Shown here: positions 37,396 to 50,292 of the stretch, in pieces
Position numbering within the stretch: the first letter of the stretch is position 1
Layout: every line of letters begins with the position of its first letter
Assembly (NCBI RefSeq): GCF_003363015.1
Contig: NZ_QRAP01000009.1
Coordinates: 123,002-187,001, forward strand
Source of the DNA: Enterobacillus tribolii
GTDB lineage: Bacteria > Pseudomonadota > Gammaproteobacteria > Enterobacterales > Enterobacteriaceae
Direction: 5' to 3'
DNA: 64,000 nt
Position numbers and translations under genes: made by a program
Notes under the pieces: model-generated
Told to the model about the DNA's origin: nothing
The model's input: the letters and a program-made list of their open reading frames with translations, nothing else
Database searches by the model: none

Positions 37396-37932
37396 TTACA
37401 CATTCCCACACCCCAAAAAATCATTCGTTTCAACATACATCGGCGCATCCGCCAAAAATAATTCCGTCAATAATAACGGTTTTCCTTCCAGACGCAGCCG
37501 GCTGCGCCGCGCCCATAACGTTTCATCCTGCACGCCGACCTGAATGTAATCACGCGCCAGCGTATCGGTGCTGAACAAAAAACGCCCCAGCGGTACGGTG
37601 CCCAGCGACATCAGCGTGCGCATCTCGCCGCTCAGCGACGTTTCCGGCACCAGCGTGCGCCCCTGGATCCAGGGAACGCCGTCGCCGCACAGCGTCACCT
37701 CACGCAGCCAGTAATGCGCGCAATCCGGCAACTGGGTGAGTTCTTCGCTCAGCTCATCGCGCGCAATAAATGCCTCGCGCTGCAAATGAACGGTAAACCG
37801 ACGGCAATGCCGCTCACAGCGCGCGGTCATGGAACCACATTCACTCAGCCAACTGCGGTAGCCCGGCGACAACGATGCCTCTTCGAGCGGCAGCCAGTCA
37901 TACACCCGTAACCAGGGCTGCACATCAGACAT
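37396..37932 (-). CDS. ubiC: Chorismate lyase
   Basis: Makes 4-hydroxybenzoate and pyruvate from chorismate for ubiquinone. 178 residues (E. coli 165). RSRLRLEGKPLLLTELFL near the C-terminus and YWLREVTLCGDGVPWIQGRT are family blocks, the former with the product-binding arginine and glutamate. ATG 37932 after AAGGA. First gene of ubiCA. Confidence 0.95.
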   Translation of the reverse strand: MSDVQPWLRVYDWLPLEEASLSPGYRSWLSECGSMTARCERHCRRFTVHLQREAFIARDELSEELTQLPDCAHYWLREVTLCGDGVPWIQGRTLVPETSLSGEMRTLMSLGTVPLGRFLFSTDTLARDYIQVGVQDETLWARRSRLRLEGKPLLLTELFLADAPMYVETNDFLGCGNV

Positions 37933-38100
37933 TCCTTAGACTCCAGACGGTAAAATACAGCATTACCTGCGGTGTAATGCCCAAAAAAGTGCACCATTGT
38001 AACGCAGAATCAGCGACTGAGGCAGACGGGTAGCAATTCTTGATCAAAAACGCAACAAAGAATAAACGCTTGGAGGAAATTAAAATGCGGGGAGAACCAC

Positions 38101-38130
38101 AAAGTAAAAAGGGTGCGCCGGCGGCGCACC
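38101..38130 (-). terminator. Terminator after malM
   Basis: 8-bp GC stem (38112-38119 with 38123-38130), 3-base loop, followed on the minus strand by CTTTTTACTTT. 36 bases past malM. Confidence 0.8.
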
Positions 38131-38166
38131 AGTCAAAGAGCCAACATCCGCGTGTCGGTTATTTTA

Positions 38167-39102
38167 CTAACCCTTGCCTTTTACACTGCGGATAAAGGTT
38201 TCACGTGCAGTGGTCGAACCCAGTTGTTCCGCTTCATTCATCAGTTTCAGGGCCTTATCGATGTCTCCGCCCTTCACGGCGTTTTGAATGCCACGGTTAA
38301 AATAGTCATCGGTATCTTTCAGCATAGGCTGTGCGGGTTTTGCCGGCGCGGCAGCCGGTGCAGGCGCAGCGGCGGGAGCCGGCGCGGCATTGCCCACCAC
38401 CACCGGCGGCTGGCTCTGGGTGACCGGAATCAGCCCGCCGATCATGACGTTACCGGTGTTTTGCTCCGCCTTGACCTTAATCTTCAGCGTACCGGTGCTC
38501 TGATGCGTCGCTACCGGATCGGGAATGTCAGGCACGGCGTTGCCCACGCCGGCGGCATAGGCTTTCGCCGGCGCCACCATTTGGGTGGTCTTCGCTAAGT
38601 CCTGGCGTGTGGTATATACCAGCAGATAAATTTGTTTTTGCCCCAGCGCGGGCGTCAGTTTCAGCGTGCCTTCGAGGCGATCGCTGCTCATTACGCCCGG
38701 TTGCTCATACGGGAAATAGCTGCCCGGATAATACGCTGCCGCGCGCATATGTTCATCCAGCACCAGTACGCTGGGTGAATAAACCTTGCCGCCGTCAACC
38801 AGGCTGCTGACCACGATTTCCAGCGATCCGCGATCCGCCGGCAGCGTAAACGCGCCGACCGCGCCGCTGATTTCGCCCTGATTAATCTGCGCGCTGGCGG
38901 CATCCAGCTTCACGGTTTGGGTCACCGGCGGTACCAGGGGTTGCCAGGGAAGGCTTTGCAGCGTTTGGGCAGACAGCGCCGGCGCGGTAGAAATATCGCC
39001 CGGCGCAGCGGCCTGAACCATCAGCGGGGCAGCGCCGCACAACATCAGGGCCAGGCTCAGGGAAAGCGTTGTCTTTCTGGTTTGGTTGATTATCTTTTTC
39101 AT
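38167..39102 (-). CDS. malM: Maltose operon periplasmic protein MalM
   Basis: Periplasmic protein of the maltose regulon, exact role unsettled. 311 residues (E. coli 306). Signal peptide of about 32 residues (after MKKIINQTRKT) ending in VQAAA; an Ala/Pro-rich stretch (APAPAAAPAPAAAPAKPAQP) splits it; conserved block IYLLVYTTRQDLAKTTQM. ATG 39102 after GAGG. Last gene of malK-lamB-malM, behind a hairpin that may lower its level. Confidence 0.94.
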   Translation of the reverse strand: MKKIINQTRKTTLSLSLALMLCGAAPLMVQAAAPGDISTAPALSAQTLQSLPWQPLVPPVTQTVKLDAASAQINQGEISGAVGAFTLPADRGSLEIVVSSLVDGGKVYSPSVLVLDEHMRAAAYYPGSYFPYEQPGVMSSDRLEGTLKLTPALGQKQIYLLVYTTRQDLAKTTQMVAPAKAYAAGVGNAVPDIPDPVATHQSTGTLKIKVKAEQNTGNVMIGGLIPVTQSQPPVVVGNAAPAPAAAPAPAAAPAKPAQPMLKDTDDYFNRGIQNAVKGGDIDKALKLMNEAEQLGSTTARETFIRSVKGKG

Positions 39103-39169
39103 TATTCAAACGTCCTCAGAAACCATTCAGTAAAAATCCGGCCGGCTGGCAAGTAGACGGACCGGATCC

Positions 39170-39194
39170 AAAACCGGCGGCCATCAGGCCGCCG
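39170..39194 (-). terminator. Attenuator-like hairpin between lamB and malM
   Basis: 8-bp GC stem (39175-39182 with 39187-39194), 4-base loop, then GTTTTGG on the minus strand. Likely partial termination or protection of the lamB message end. Confidence 0.55.
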
Positions 39195-39211
39195 ACACAG
39201 GGGAAAATCGC

Positions 39212-40543
<1,332 letters not shown>

Positions 40544-40561
40544 TTATACTTTCTGCTTTTG

Positions 40562-41671
40562 TTACACGCCCGGCTCTTGATGCAGCCGCCTACAAGCGAC
40601 GCCGTCCTCACGGAACAGATGACAGCGTTCAGGCGGCAGGCCAATGGCGAACGTCGCGCCTTCCTCCACCAGCACCACGTCGTTCTGGCGGTACACCAGA
40701 TTGGGGTGCATGGTCGGAATGTCGATATGGATCTGAGTTTCGTTGCCCAACTGCTCCACCACCTGCACTTCGCCGGAAAGCGTTACCGGTGATTCGCTGC
40801 TGGGCAGAAGGTGTTCGGGGCGGATGCCCAATGACAGGTTGCTTCCCGGCTGCACGCCCGAGCCGTCTACCGGCAGCCAGACGCGCTGCTGGTTGGGAAG
40901 TTCGATCTCTACGCGCTGCGCTTCGGCGGTCAGCGCCTTCACCGGCAGGAAGTTCATTTTCGGCGAACCGATAAAACCGGCGACGAAGCGGTTGGCGGGG
41001 TAGTGATAGAGTTCCAGCGGTTTGCCGACCTGGGCCACGTGTCCGGCGTCCAGCACCACGATCTTGTCGGCCAGCGTCATCGCTTCGACCTGATCGTGAG
41101 TGACGTAAATCATGGTGCGCTGCAACCGCTTGTGCAGACGGGAAATTTCGATGCGCATCTGCACACGCAGCGCGGCATCGAGGTTAGAAAGGGGTTCATC
41201 CAGCAGGAAGACGTTCGGCTCCGCCACCAGGGTACGGCCGATGGCCACGCGCTGCCGCTGACCGCCCGACAATGCCTTGGGGCGGCGTTCCAGCAGGTGC
41301 GCCAGTTGCAGCACTTCGGCAACCTGATTAACGCGCCGGTTGATTTCATCTTTCTTCGCGCCGGCCAGTTTCAGGCCGAAGGACATGTTTTCTGCAACGG
41401 AGAGATGCGGATACAGGGCGTAGGACTGGAATACCATGCCGATGCCGCGCTGTGCCGGCGGCACGTCGTTCATCCGGGTATCGCCGATGAACAGATCGCC
41501 GGACGTAATGTCTTCCAGGCCAGCGATCATACGCAGCAACGTAGATTTACCACAGCCGGAGGGGCCGACGAAAACGACGAACTCCCCGTCTTCAATCTCC
41601 AGATTGATGTCTTTGGAGATCACCACTTCACCGTAAGCTTTATATACACCCTTCAGCGTTACGCCCGCCAT
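40562..41671 (-). CDS. malK: Maltose/maltodextrin import ATPase
   Basis: ATPase of the MalEFGK2 importer and sensor partner of MalT. 369 residues (E. coli 371). Walker [10 protein letters not shown] (36-44), signature [15 protein letters not shown], Walker [15 protein letters not shown]; the C-terminal regulatory OB domain covers about 240-369. ATG 41671. First gene of its operon, divergent from malE over a shared control region. Confidence 0.97.
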   Translation of the reverse strand: MAGVTLKGVYKAYGEVVISKDINLEIEDGEFVVFVGPSGCGKSTLLRMIAGLEDITSGDLFIGDTRMNDVPPAQRGIGMVFQSYALYPHLSVAENMSFGLKLAGAKKDEINRRVNQVAEVLQLAHLLERRPKALSGGQRQRVAIGRTLVAEPNVFLLDEPLSNLDAALRVQMRIEISRLHKRLQRTMIYVTHDQVEAMTLADKIVVLDAGHVAQVGKPLELYHYPANRFVAGFIGSPKMNFLPVKALTAEAQRVEIELPNQQRVWLPVDGSGVQPGSNLSLGIRPEHLLPSSESPVTLSGEVQVVEQLGNETQIHIDIPTMHPNLVYRQNDVVLVEEGATFAIGLPPERCHLFREDGVACRRLHQEPGV

Positions 41672-41759
41672 GCGCTGCTCCTTCCATTCGTCGCGAAACT
41701 TCTCGAATGTTGCCGATAGTGCGCGTACCCCACATAAACGTAATCATCCGTAACAAGGT

Positions 41760-41960
41760 TTTTCATGGGGGAGGAGCCGGGAGGATGAGGGGGAGAAGAG
41801 GCGGATCAGCAGCCGGTGACAAAAAGCCAATTCGTGATCGCGATTACAAAATTGCTGTACATTTTTTGCGCCATATACCACAGAACCGTCAGCAATGTTA
41901 AGCAGATCACACTAAACGACACAGGGGCGTAGAGGGGGGGAGGATGAGAAGGAGGCAGGG
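41760..41960. promoter_or_regulatory. malK/malE divergent control region with MalT and CRP sites
   Basis: Gene-free (41672-42048). GGGGAKGARG-like MalT boxes sit near 41768-41777 (GGGGAGGAGC) and 41781-41790 (GAGGATGAGG), and G-rich runs at 41934-41955 probably hold more. CRP-type dyads: GTGA-N6-TTACA at 41834-41848 and TGTTA-N6-TCACA at 41896-41911. This is the E. coli layout of MalT boxes flanking CRP sites. Confidence 0.75.
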
Positions 41961-42048
41961 GTAGCCGACTATGACACAGAATCAATAGCTCCGTGATATT
42001 GCGGGGCGCTTACCGAATTCCCACGACTGAACACGTAAGGACTGGATC

Positions 42049-43260
42049 ATGATTAATAAAACGACCTCCTCTGTCGTCAGAAACACGGCCCGTACCCTCG
42101 CGCTTTCCGCGATCGCCACGCTGGTGCTCTCATCTTCCGCACTGGCGAAAATAGAAGAAGGAAAACTGGTTATCTGGATCAACGGCGATAAAGGTTATAA
42201 CGGTTTAGCCGAAGTGGGTAAGAAATTTGAAAAAGAGACCGGCATTAAAGTTTCCGTAGAACACCCCGATAAGCTGGAAGAGAAATTCCCGCAGGTTGCC
42301 GCCACCGGCGACGGCCCGGACATCATCTTCTGGGCGCATGACCGTTTCGGCGGCTATGCCCAGTCCGGCCTGCTGGCAGAAATTCACCCTTCCCAGGCCT
42401 TCCAGGACAAACTCTATCCCTTCACCTGGGACGCCGTACGCTATAACGGCAAACTGATTGCCTACCCGGTCGCCGTAGAGGCGCTGTCGCTGATTTATAA
42501 CAAAGACATCCTGCCTGAGCCGCCCAAGACCTGGGAAGCCATTCCGGCGCTGGATAAAGAACTGCGCGCCAAAGGCAAAAGCGCCATCATGTGGAACCTG
42601 CAGGAACCCTACTTCACCTGGCCGATCATCGCCGCTGACGGCGGTTATGCCTTTAAATATGAAAAAGGCGTCTATGACACCAAGGACGTGGGCGTAAACA
42701 ACACCGGTTCACTGGCTGGCTTACAGTTCATCGTCGACCTGGTGAAGAACAAGCACATCAATGCTGATACGGACTACTCCATTGCCGAAGCCGCCTTTAA
42801 CAAGGGTGAAACCGCGATGACGATTAACGGCCCGTGGGCCTGGTCCAACATCGACAAGAGCAAGATTAACTACGGCGTCACCCTGCTGCCGACCTTCAAA
42901 GGCCAGCCGTCCAAGCCGTTCGTCGGCGTGCTGAGCGCAGGCATCAACGCCGCCAGCCCGAACAAAGAGCTGGCGACCGAGTTCCTGGAAAACTACCTGA
43001 TGACGGATACCGGGCTGGAAGAGGTTAACAAAGACAAGCCGCTGGGCGCCGTGGCGCTGAAGTCCTATCAGGAGCAGTTGGAGAAAGATCCGCGCATCGC
43101 CGCCACCATGCAGAACGCGCAGAAAGGCGAAATCATGCCGAACATTCCGCAGATGAGCGCCTTCTGGTACGCCGAGCGCAGCGCAATCATCAACGCGGTA
43201 AGCGGCCGCCAGACGGTGAAAGAAGCGCTGGACGGTGTGAAAGAGCGCATTGCCAAGTAA
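42049..43260 (+). CDS. malE: Maltose-binding periplasmic protein
   Basis: Substrate-binding protein of the maltose importer. 403 residues (E. coli 396). Signal peptide to about residue 33 (ends SSALA), then mature [20 protein letters not shown] as in E. coli. Sugar-stacking segments ([44 protein letters not shown]) are kept. Start ATG 42049 after TAAGGA. First gene of malEFG; followed by an mRNA-stabilising type hairpin. Confidence 0.98.
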   Translation: MINKTTSSVVRNTARTLALSAIATLVLSSSALAKIEEGKLVIWINGDKGYNGLAEVGKKFEKETGIKVSVEHPDKLEEKFPQVAATGDGPDIIFWAHDRFGGYAQSGLLAEIHPSQAFQDKLYPFTWDAVRYNGKLIAYPVAVEALSLIYNKDILPEPPKTWEAIPALDKELRAKGKSAIMWNLQEPYFTWPIIAADGGYAFKYEKGVYDTKDVGVNNTGSLAGLQFIVDLVKNKHINADTDYSIAEAAFNKGETAMTINGPWAWSNIDKSKINYGVTLLPTFKGQPSKPFVGVLSAGINAASPNKELATEFLENYLMTDTGLEEVNKDKPLGAVALKSYQEQLEKDPRIAATMQNAQKGEIMPNIPQMSAFWYAERSAIINAVSGRQTVKEALDGVKERIAK

Positions 43261-43274
43261 TCATTGAAACCATG

Positions 43275-43296
43275 ATGGCGCGGGCTTCCGCGCCAT
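43275..43296 (+). repeat. Hairpin between malE and malF
   Basis: Perfect 9-bp stem (43275-43283 with 43288-43296), 4-base loop, 15 bases past malE, no U-run. E. coli has REP elements here that stabilise malE mRNA; this likely does the same. Confidence 0.6.
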
Positions 43297-43340
43297 TGCC
43301 GCCTCCGGCGTGACAGCGAGAGAAATGAGGGAACGCTTTT

Positions 43341-44915
43341 ATGTCATTATCCCATGCAGAATATCCAGGCGCTAAACCGGGCAAGTGGTGGCAGAGTGAC
43401 GTGTTGAAATGGCTCTTGATCGGCGCATGCAGCCTGTTTACCGGTTATCTTGTCGTTTTGATGTACGCGCAGGGCGAATATCTGTTCGCCATGCTGACGC
43501 TGGTGCTGATCGGCGCTGGCCTGTACGTGTTCGCCAACCGTAAAGCCTACGCCTGGCGCTATGTATATCCCGGAATGGCGGGGATGGGGCTGTTCGTGTT
43601 GTTCCCGTTGATTTGCACCATCGCCATTGCCTTTACCAACTACAGCAGTACCAACCAGTTAACCTTCGAGCGGGCGCAGTCGGTGTTATTGCAGCGCCAG
43701 TTCGCCAGCGGCAAGACGTTTACCTTCGCCCTGTATCCCGCCGCCGATAAATGGCAGCTTCAGTTAATCAACCCTAACGACGGCAAAGCCTACGTTTCCG
43801 CGCCGTTCAGCCTCACCGTACCGGAAGAGCCGCGTTTGGCCCTGCAACCACAGGAGCAGGCGCCCGCCGGGGAGAAAGCCACGCTGCGCGTGATTACTCA
43901 AAACCGTCAGGTGCTGAACACATTGGTCGCCGTGCTGCCGGACGGAGATGAGCTGCGCATGAGTTCCCTGCGCCAGTTTTCCGCCACCAGCCCGTTGTAT
44001 TCTTTAGATAAAGACGGCGAAGCGCTGAAGAATAACCAGACCGGCACGCTTTACCGCCCCAATACGGATACCGGCTTTTATCAGGCCGTCAACGCGCAGG
44101 GCCAGTGGCAGACCGAAAGCCTCAGCCCCGGCTTCACCGTCACCACCGGCTGGAAAAACTTCCTGCGGGTCATCAACGACGAAGGCATCCGCCAGCCGTT
44201 CGTCAGCATTTTCATCTGGACCATCATCTTCTCCGTGCTGACGGTGATCTTTACCGTCGCGGTAGGCATGGTGCTGGCCTGCCTGGTGCAGTGGGAAGCG
44301 CTGAAGGGAAAAGCGATATACCGCGTCATGCTGATTTTGCCTTATGCGGTGCCGTCGTTTATTTCCATATTGATCTTCAAGGGGTTGTTTAACCAGAGCT
44401 TCGGTGAGATCAACATGATGCTGAGCCACCTGTTCGGCATCAAACCAGCCTGGTTCAGCGATCCCCTTACCGCCAAGAGCATGATCCTGATCGTGAACAC
44501 CTGGCTGGGTTATCCGTACATGATGATCCTGTGCATGGGGCTGCTGAAAGCGATCCCGGACGATCTGTATGAAGCCTCAGCGATGGACGGCGCATCGCCG
44601 TTCCAGAACTTCTTCCGCATTACGCTGCCGCTGCTGATCAAACCGCTGACGCCGCTGATGATCGCCAGCTTCGCCTTTAACTTTAATAACTTCGTGCTGA
44701 TTCAGCTGTTAACCAACGGCGGCCCGGACATGCTGGGCACCTCCACACCGGCCGGTTATACCGACCTGCTGGTGAGCTACACCTACCGCATCGCCTTTGA
44801 AGGCGGCGGCGGTCAGGACTTCGGCCTGGCGGCGGCGATTGCCACGCTGATATTCCTGCTGGTCGGCGCGCTGGCTATCCTGAATTTGAAAGCCAGCAAA
44901 ATGAACTTTGACTAA
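43341..44915 (+). CDS. malF: Maltose importer permease MalF
   Basis: 524 residues (E. coli 514). N-terminal membrane helices, the large periplasmic P2 domain (about 90-270), then the permease core with the EAA loop [21 protein letters not shown] that contacts MalK. ATG 43341 after GAGGGAAC. Operon with malE and malG. Confidence 0.96.
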   Translation: MSLSHAEYPGAKPGKWWQSDVLKWLLIGACSLFTGYLVVLMYAQGEYLFAMLTLVLIGAGLYVFANRKAYAWRYVYPGMAGMGLFVLFPLICTIAIAFTNYSSTNQLTFERAQSVLLQRQFASGKTFTFALYPAADKWQLQLINPNDGKAYVSAPFSLTVPEEPRLALQPQEQAPAGEKATLRVITQNRQVLNTLVAVLPDGDELRMSSLRQFSATSPLYSLDKDGEALKNNQTGTLYRPNTDTGFYQAVNAQGQWQTESLSPGFTVTTGWKNFLRVINDEGIRQPFVSIFIWTIIFSVLTVIFTVAVGMVLACLVQWEALKGKAIYRVMLILPYAVPSFISILIFKGLFNQSFGEINMMLSHLFGIKPAWFSDPLTAKSMILIVNTWLGYPYMMILCMGLLKAIPDDLYEASAMDGASPFQNFFRITLPLLIKPLTPLMIASFAFNFNNFVLIQLLTNGGPDMLGTSTPAGYTDLLVSYTYRIAFEGGGGQDFGLAAAIATLIFLLVGALAILNLKASKMNFD

Positions 44916-44926
44916 GGAGACGGCTC

Positions 44927-45817
44927 ATGGCTATGGTTCAACCCAAATCCCAGCGTTACCGCCTGTGGCTCACGCACCTGCTGATGATCGTGTTTATCGC
45001 GATGATTATGTTCCCGCTGCTGATGGTCATCGCCATTTCGCTGCGCGCCGGTAACTTCGCCACCGGCAGCCTGATCCCCGAGCAGATATCCTGGGAACAC
45101 TGGCGCCTGGCGCTGGGCATGAGCGTCACCGGTCCTGATGGCCGGGTCACGCCGCCGCCCTTCCCGGTGTTGCTGTGGTTGTGGAACTCGATAAAGATCG
45201 CCGGCGTGACCGCTATCGGCATCGTGACGCTCTCCACCACCTGCGCCTATGCTTTCGCCCGCATGCGTTTTCGCGGCAAGAGCACGCTGCTGAAAGGGAT
45301 GCTGATTTTCCAGATGTTCCCGGCGGTGCTGTCGCTGGTGGCGTTATATGCCCTGTTTGACCGCATCGGGCAATACATTCCCTTCCTCGGCCTGAATACG
45401 CACGGCGGCGTGATCTTCGCCTATCTGGGCGGCATCGCGCTGCATGTCTGGACCATCAAGGGCTATTTCGAAACCATCGACAATTCACTGGAAGAGGCCG
45501 CCGCGCTGGATGGCGCGACGCCGTGGCAGGCGTTCCGTCTGGTGCTGCTGCCATTATCGGTGCCGATTCTGGCGGTAGTGTTCATTCTGTCGTTTATCGC
45601 CGCCATCACCGAAGTGCCGGTCGCCTCGCTGCTGCTGCGCGACGTGAACAGTTACACACTGGCGGTGGGCATGCAGCAATACCTTAACCCGCAGAACTAC
45701 CTGTGGGGCGACTTCGCCGCAGCGGCGGTGCTTTCCGCCATCCCGATTACCGCCGTGTTCCTGCTGGCGCAGCGCTGGCTGGTGGGCGGGCTGACGGCCG
45801 GCGGCGTGAAAGGCTGA
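44927..45817 (+). CDS. malG: Maltose importer permease MalG
   Basis: 296 residues, same length as E. coli MalG. Six membrane helices; EAA loop [22 protein letters not shown]-terminal [15 protein letters not shown], which enters the substrate site in the E. coli complex. ATG 44927 after AAGGAG, 11 bases after malF. Followed by a strong terminator. Confidence 0.97.
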   Translation: MAMVQPKSQRYRLWLTHLLMIVFIAMIMFPLLMVIAISLRAGNFATGSLIPEQISWEHWRLALGMSVTGPDGRVTPPPFPVLLWLWNSIKIAGVTAIGIVTLSTTCAYAFARMRFRGKSTLLKGMLIFQMFPAVLSLVALYALFDRIGQYIPFLGLNTHGGVIFAYLGGIALHVWTIKGYFETIDNSLEEAAALDGATPWQAFRLVLLPLSVPILAVVFILSFIAAITEVPVASLLLRDVNSYTLAVGMQQYLNPQNYLWGDFAAAAVLSAIPITAVFLLAQRWLVGGLTAGGVKG

Positions 45818-45862
45818 CGAATTTCATCATTGACCTTTATTGTTTGATCCTGTGTCTCGTTT

Positions 45863-45889
45863 GGCGGCCTTCAGGCCGCCTTTTTGTTT
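45863..45889 (+). terminator. Terminator after malG
   Basis: 7-bp GC stem (45863-45869 with 45874-45880), 4-base loop, then TTTTTGTTT. Its end touches the psiE stop codon. Confidence 0.85.
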
Positions 45890-46295
45890 ACTCGCGTTTA
45901 AGCCGTTCGGTATTCGCCAGATAAAGCGCCAATACCAGCAGCAGAATAGCGCCGGAGTAGATCAGGGTATCCGTCGGGCTTTCATGATCGACGATGATCA
46001 GGCGGATGATGGCGGTAATGCCGATGTAAATGAAATACCGCAGCGGAAAATGAAAACCGGACTGGAAATATTTCACAATCAGCGCGATAAATTCGAAGTA
46101 GAGGAAATAGATCACGATCCCTTCGATCAACAGATAAGATGAGGCATTTTGACTGGCGTTAAACAGCACGGTTGCCAGTGAATACGTCTCCTTTGCGAGG
46201 AAGACGGCCAGAATAATAGCCAGTATTATCAAGCCGATATTCAGCACCCATTGGAGAGTTCGCGCGATCAGGCTGGCCTGTTTCGTTCCGGGCAT
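45888..46295 (-). CDS. psiE: Phosphate-starvation-inducible protein PsiE
   Basis: Small inner-membrane protein of unknown function. 135 residues from ATG 46295; the ATG three codons upstream (46304) touches the AAGGA site and is a poorer start. [22 protein letters not shown] and [22 protein letters not shown] are family blocks; four membrane helices. E. coli PsiE is 136 aa and lies in the same place downstream of malG, transcribed toward it. Confidence 0.92.
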   Translation of the reverse strand: MPGTKQASLIARTLQWVLNIGLIILAIILAVFLAKETYSLATVLFNASQNASSYLLIEGIVIYFLYFEFIALIVKYFQSGFHFPLRYFIYIGITAIIRLIIVDHESPTDTLIYSGAILLLVLALYLANTERLKRE

Positions 46296-46539
46296 CGTAT
46301 GCATTCCTTATTCATTTTCACGGCGTTCAGGCTAACAAGCCGATGGCCCGCTCGTCCACATAACCAAAGCAAAACCTTTCCCCCAGAAGAATTGCTCATA
46401 ATAGCCCCGCCGGCAGTAGTATATTTGTCTGCGCCGTTACCCCATTCAATTTACTATAACGACGGAAAGCGCTGTTCGCCCCGTAAAACACGGAAGCTGT
46501 ACAGATCGGGAAATCACCGTTGTTGAGAAAAATAACCAC

Positions 46540-47799
46540 ATGAAATTACTTCGTCATTACGCTTTTACGTTGCTTTTGTTACTGGGCATTATTGTTGGCG
46601 GCCTGTCCGGCGTCGTCTTCGGCGAAAGCGCGCTGATCGTTAAACCCGTCGGAAGCCTGTTTCTGAACCTGATGTTCGTCATCATCGTTCCATTGGTGTT
46701 TCTCAGCGTTTCCTCATCCATCGCCGGGATGAGCCAGATGACGCGCCTGGGGAAAATCATGGGCACGGTGTTTGCCGTTTTCGTTTCCACCGCCCTGTTC
46801 GCCGCGATCATCGCCTATATCGGTACGCAGTTTTATAACCCGTTCCAGGGCGTGGACACCCGCTCGCTGGTTGCTCACCTGCCGCCGGCGCCGGATAACG
46901 CCGGGAAGGGGCTGGGAGAAATTATCGTCGCCACGTTTACCGTGCCGGATTTCCTGCAGTTGTTTACCAAGTCCAGCCTGCTGCCGCTGATCGTTTTCGC
47001 CATTCTGTTCGGCCTGGCGACGTCGATGTCCGGAGAGAAAGGGAAACCGGTGGCTGATTTCCTGCACTCCGGCACCACGGTGATTTTGCGCATGGTGAAA
47101 ATCATCATGTATGCCGCGCCAGTCGGCCTGGGATGCTACTTTGCCGCTACCGTCGGCGAACTGGGGCCGCAGATCATCAGCGGCTACCTGAATTCCTTCC
47201 TGTTGTACCTGCTGCTGACGGTGATCTACTTCTTCGGCGCCAATACCCTGTACGCCTTTATCGCCGGCGGTACGCTGGGCGTGCGGGTGTTCTGGGGCAA
47301 CGTGCTGACGCCGGCCGTCACCGCGATCGCCACCTCCTCCAGCGCGGCCTGCATTCCGGTGAACCTGGTGGCGACGAAGAAAATGGGCGTACCGGACGAC
47401 ATCGCCGAGACGGTGATCCCGCTGGGCGCCAATACCCACAAAGACGGCTCCGTCATCGGCGGCGTGATTAAGATTGTTTTCCTGTTCACCCTGTTCCACA
47501 AAGACATGAGCGATCCGTCCAGCATTCTCGCCATCATCAGCGTGGCGTTCCTGGTCGGCGCGGTAATGGGCGCAATTCCCAGCGGCGGCATGACCGGCGA
47601 GCTGATGATCTGCGCCGTCTTCGGTTTCTCGCCGGAGCTGGTGGGCGCAGTCATGATCATCAGCACCATCATTGACGTACCGGCCACGTTGCTTAACTCC
47701 ACCGGGAATACGGTGTGCGCCATGATGGTGACACGGTTCGTGGAAGGGAAGGACTGGCTGAAGCAAAGGGTGCTGGGACAAAACGCCGCTCAGGCCTGA
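46540..47799 (+). CDS. Dicarboxylate/amino-acid:cation symporter (DAACS family)
   Basis: 419 residues, about 8 membrane helices plus two re-entrant loops. The serine-rich motif ATSSSAACIPVNL and the substrate/cation motif DVPATLLNSTGNTVCAMM are typical of GltP/GltT/DctA-type carriers; likely substrate glutamate, aspartate, serine or a C4-dicarboxylate. I cannot name the substrate: the substrate Arg/Asp positions in the last helix (MMVTRFVEG) point to an amino acid. No SD beyond GAGAAAAA. Divergent from psiE and convergent with pgi; an addition compared with E. coli K-12 here. Confidence 0.85.
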   Translation: MKLLRHYAFTLLLLLGIIVGGLSGVVFGESALIVKPVGSLFLNLMFVIIVPLVFLSVSSSIAGMSQMTRLGKIMGTVFAVFVSTALFAAIIAYIGTQFYNPFQGVDTRSLVAHLPPAPDNAGKGLGEIIVATFTVPDFLQLFTKSSLLPLIVFAILFGLATSMSGEKGKPVADFLHSGTTVILRMVKIIMYAAPVGLGCYFAATVGELGPQIISGYLNSFLLYLLLTVIYFFGANTLYAFIAGGTLGVRVFWGNVLTPAVTAIATSSSAACIPVNLVATKKMGVPDDIAETVIPLGANTHKDGSVIGGVIKIVFLFTLFHKDMSDPSSILAIISVAFLVGAVMGAIPSGGMTGELMICAVFGFSPELVGAVMIISTIIDVPATLLNSTGNTVCAMMVTRFVEGKDWLKQRVLGQNAAQA

Positions 47800-47807
47800 T
47801 AAGACGC

Positions 47808-47835
47808 AAAAATGCCGGGAAAACCCGGCATTTTT
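47808..47835. terminator. Bidirectional terminator between symporter gene and pgi
   Basis: 12-bp stem (47808-47819 with 47824-47835) with A-run and T-run on the two sides, serving both convergent genes. Confidence 0.9.
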
Positions 47836-47850
47836 CATTTCAGCTGCGGA

Positions 47851-49915
<2,065 letters not shown>

Positions 49916-49944
49916 TTGACACAGCCGGCATAACTGGTTATTTC
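49916..49944 (+). promoter_or_regulatory. Candidate sigma-70 promoter of lysC
   Basis: TTGACA (49916-49921), 17 bases, TATTTC (49939-49944). Start near 49951, directly before the riboswitch. Confidence 0.55.
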
Positions 49945-49954
49945 TAAAACCCTA

Positions 49955-50205
49955 CTTGTACACCACGTGTACAAGCCAGAAGAGGCGCGTTGCTCAGGTA
50001 ACGTATCCGAGGAGACGGTTTCCGCTGACGATACGCAAGGGGGTGCAACGCCGAGGCGGGGTAATGACCGAATTGCCGCGTCGGCTACAGGGGCTGAATC
50101 CTCTGGGCTGTCACCTCGATGCTCCTTGTATTCCGGGGGTATCGCCAAGGTGGGGCGCTTCTGGGTGTATCGTAGCGTGCCACCACTACGCTTGTGCTCC
50201 CCCGT
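49955..50205 (+). promoter_or_regulatory. Lysine riboswitch (L-box) in the lysC leader
   Basis: A 9-bp hairpin (49955-49963 with 49967-49975) is followed by the conserved core CCAGAAGAGGCGCGTTGC, AAGGGGGTGCAACGCCGAGG, GGCTACAGGGGCTGAATCC and CTGGGCTGTCACC, which follow the E. coli lysC aptamer. Downstream (to 50292) CCTTGTGCCAAGG and CCCTGACACGAGG precede the start, as in E. coli, where lysine binding blocks translation. Lysine would thus lower LysC synthesis. Confidence 0.95.
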
Positions 50206-50292
50206 ACGCTCTTTCCTTGTGCCAAGGTATGGAATTTTTGGCCGTGTAGCCCTGACGATTGGCGTAACCGGCTTCCCTGACACGAGGCTTTT

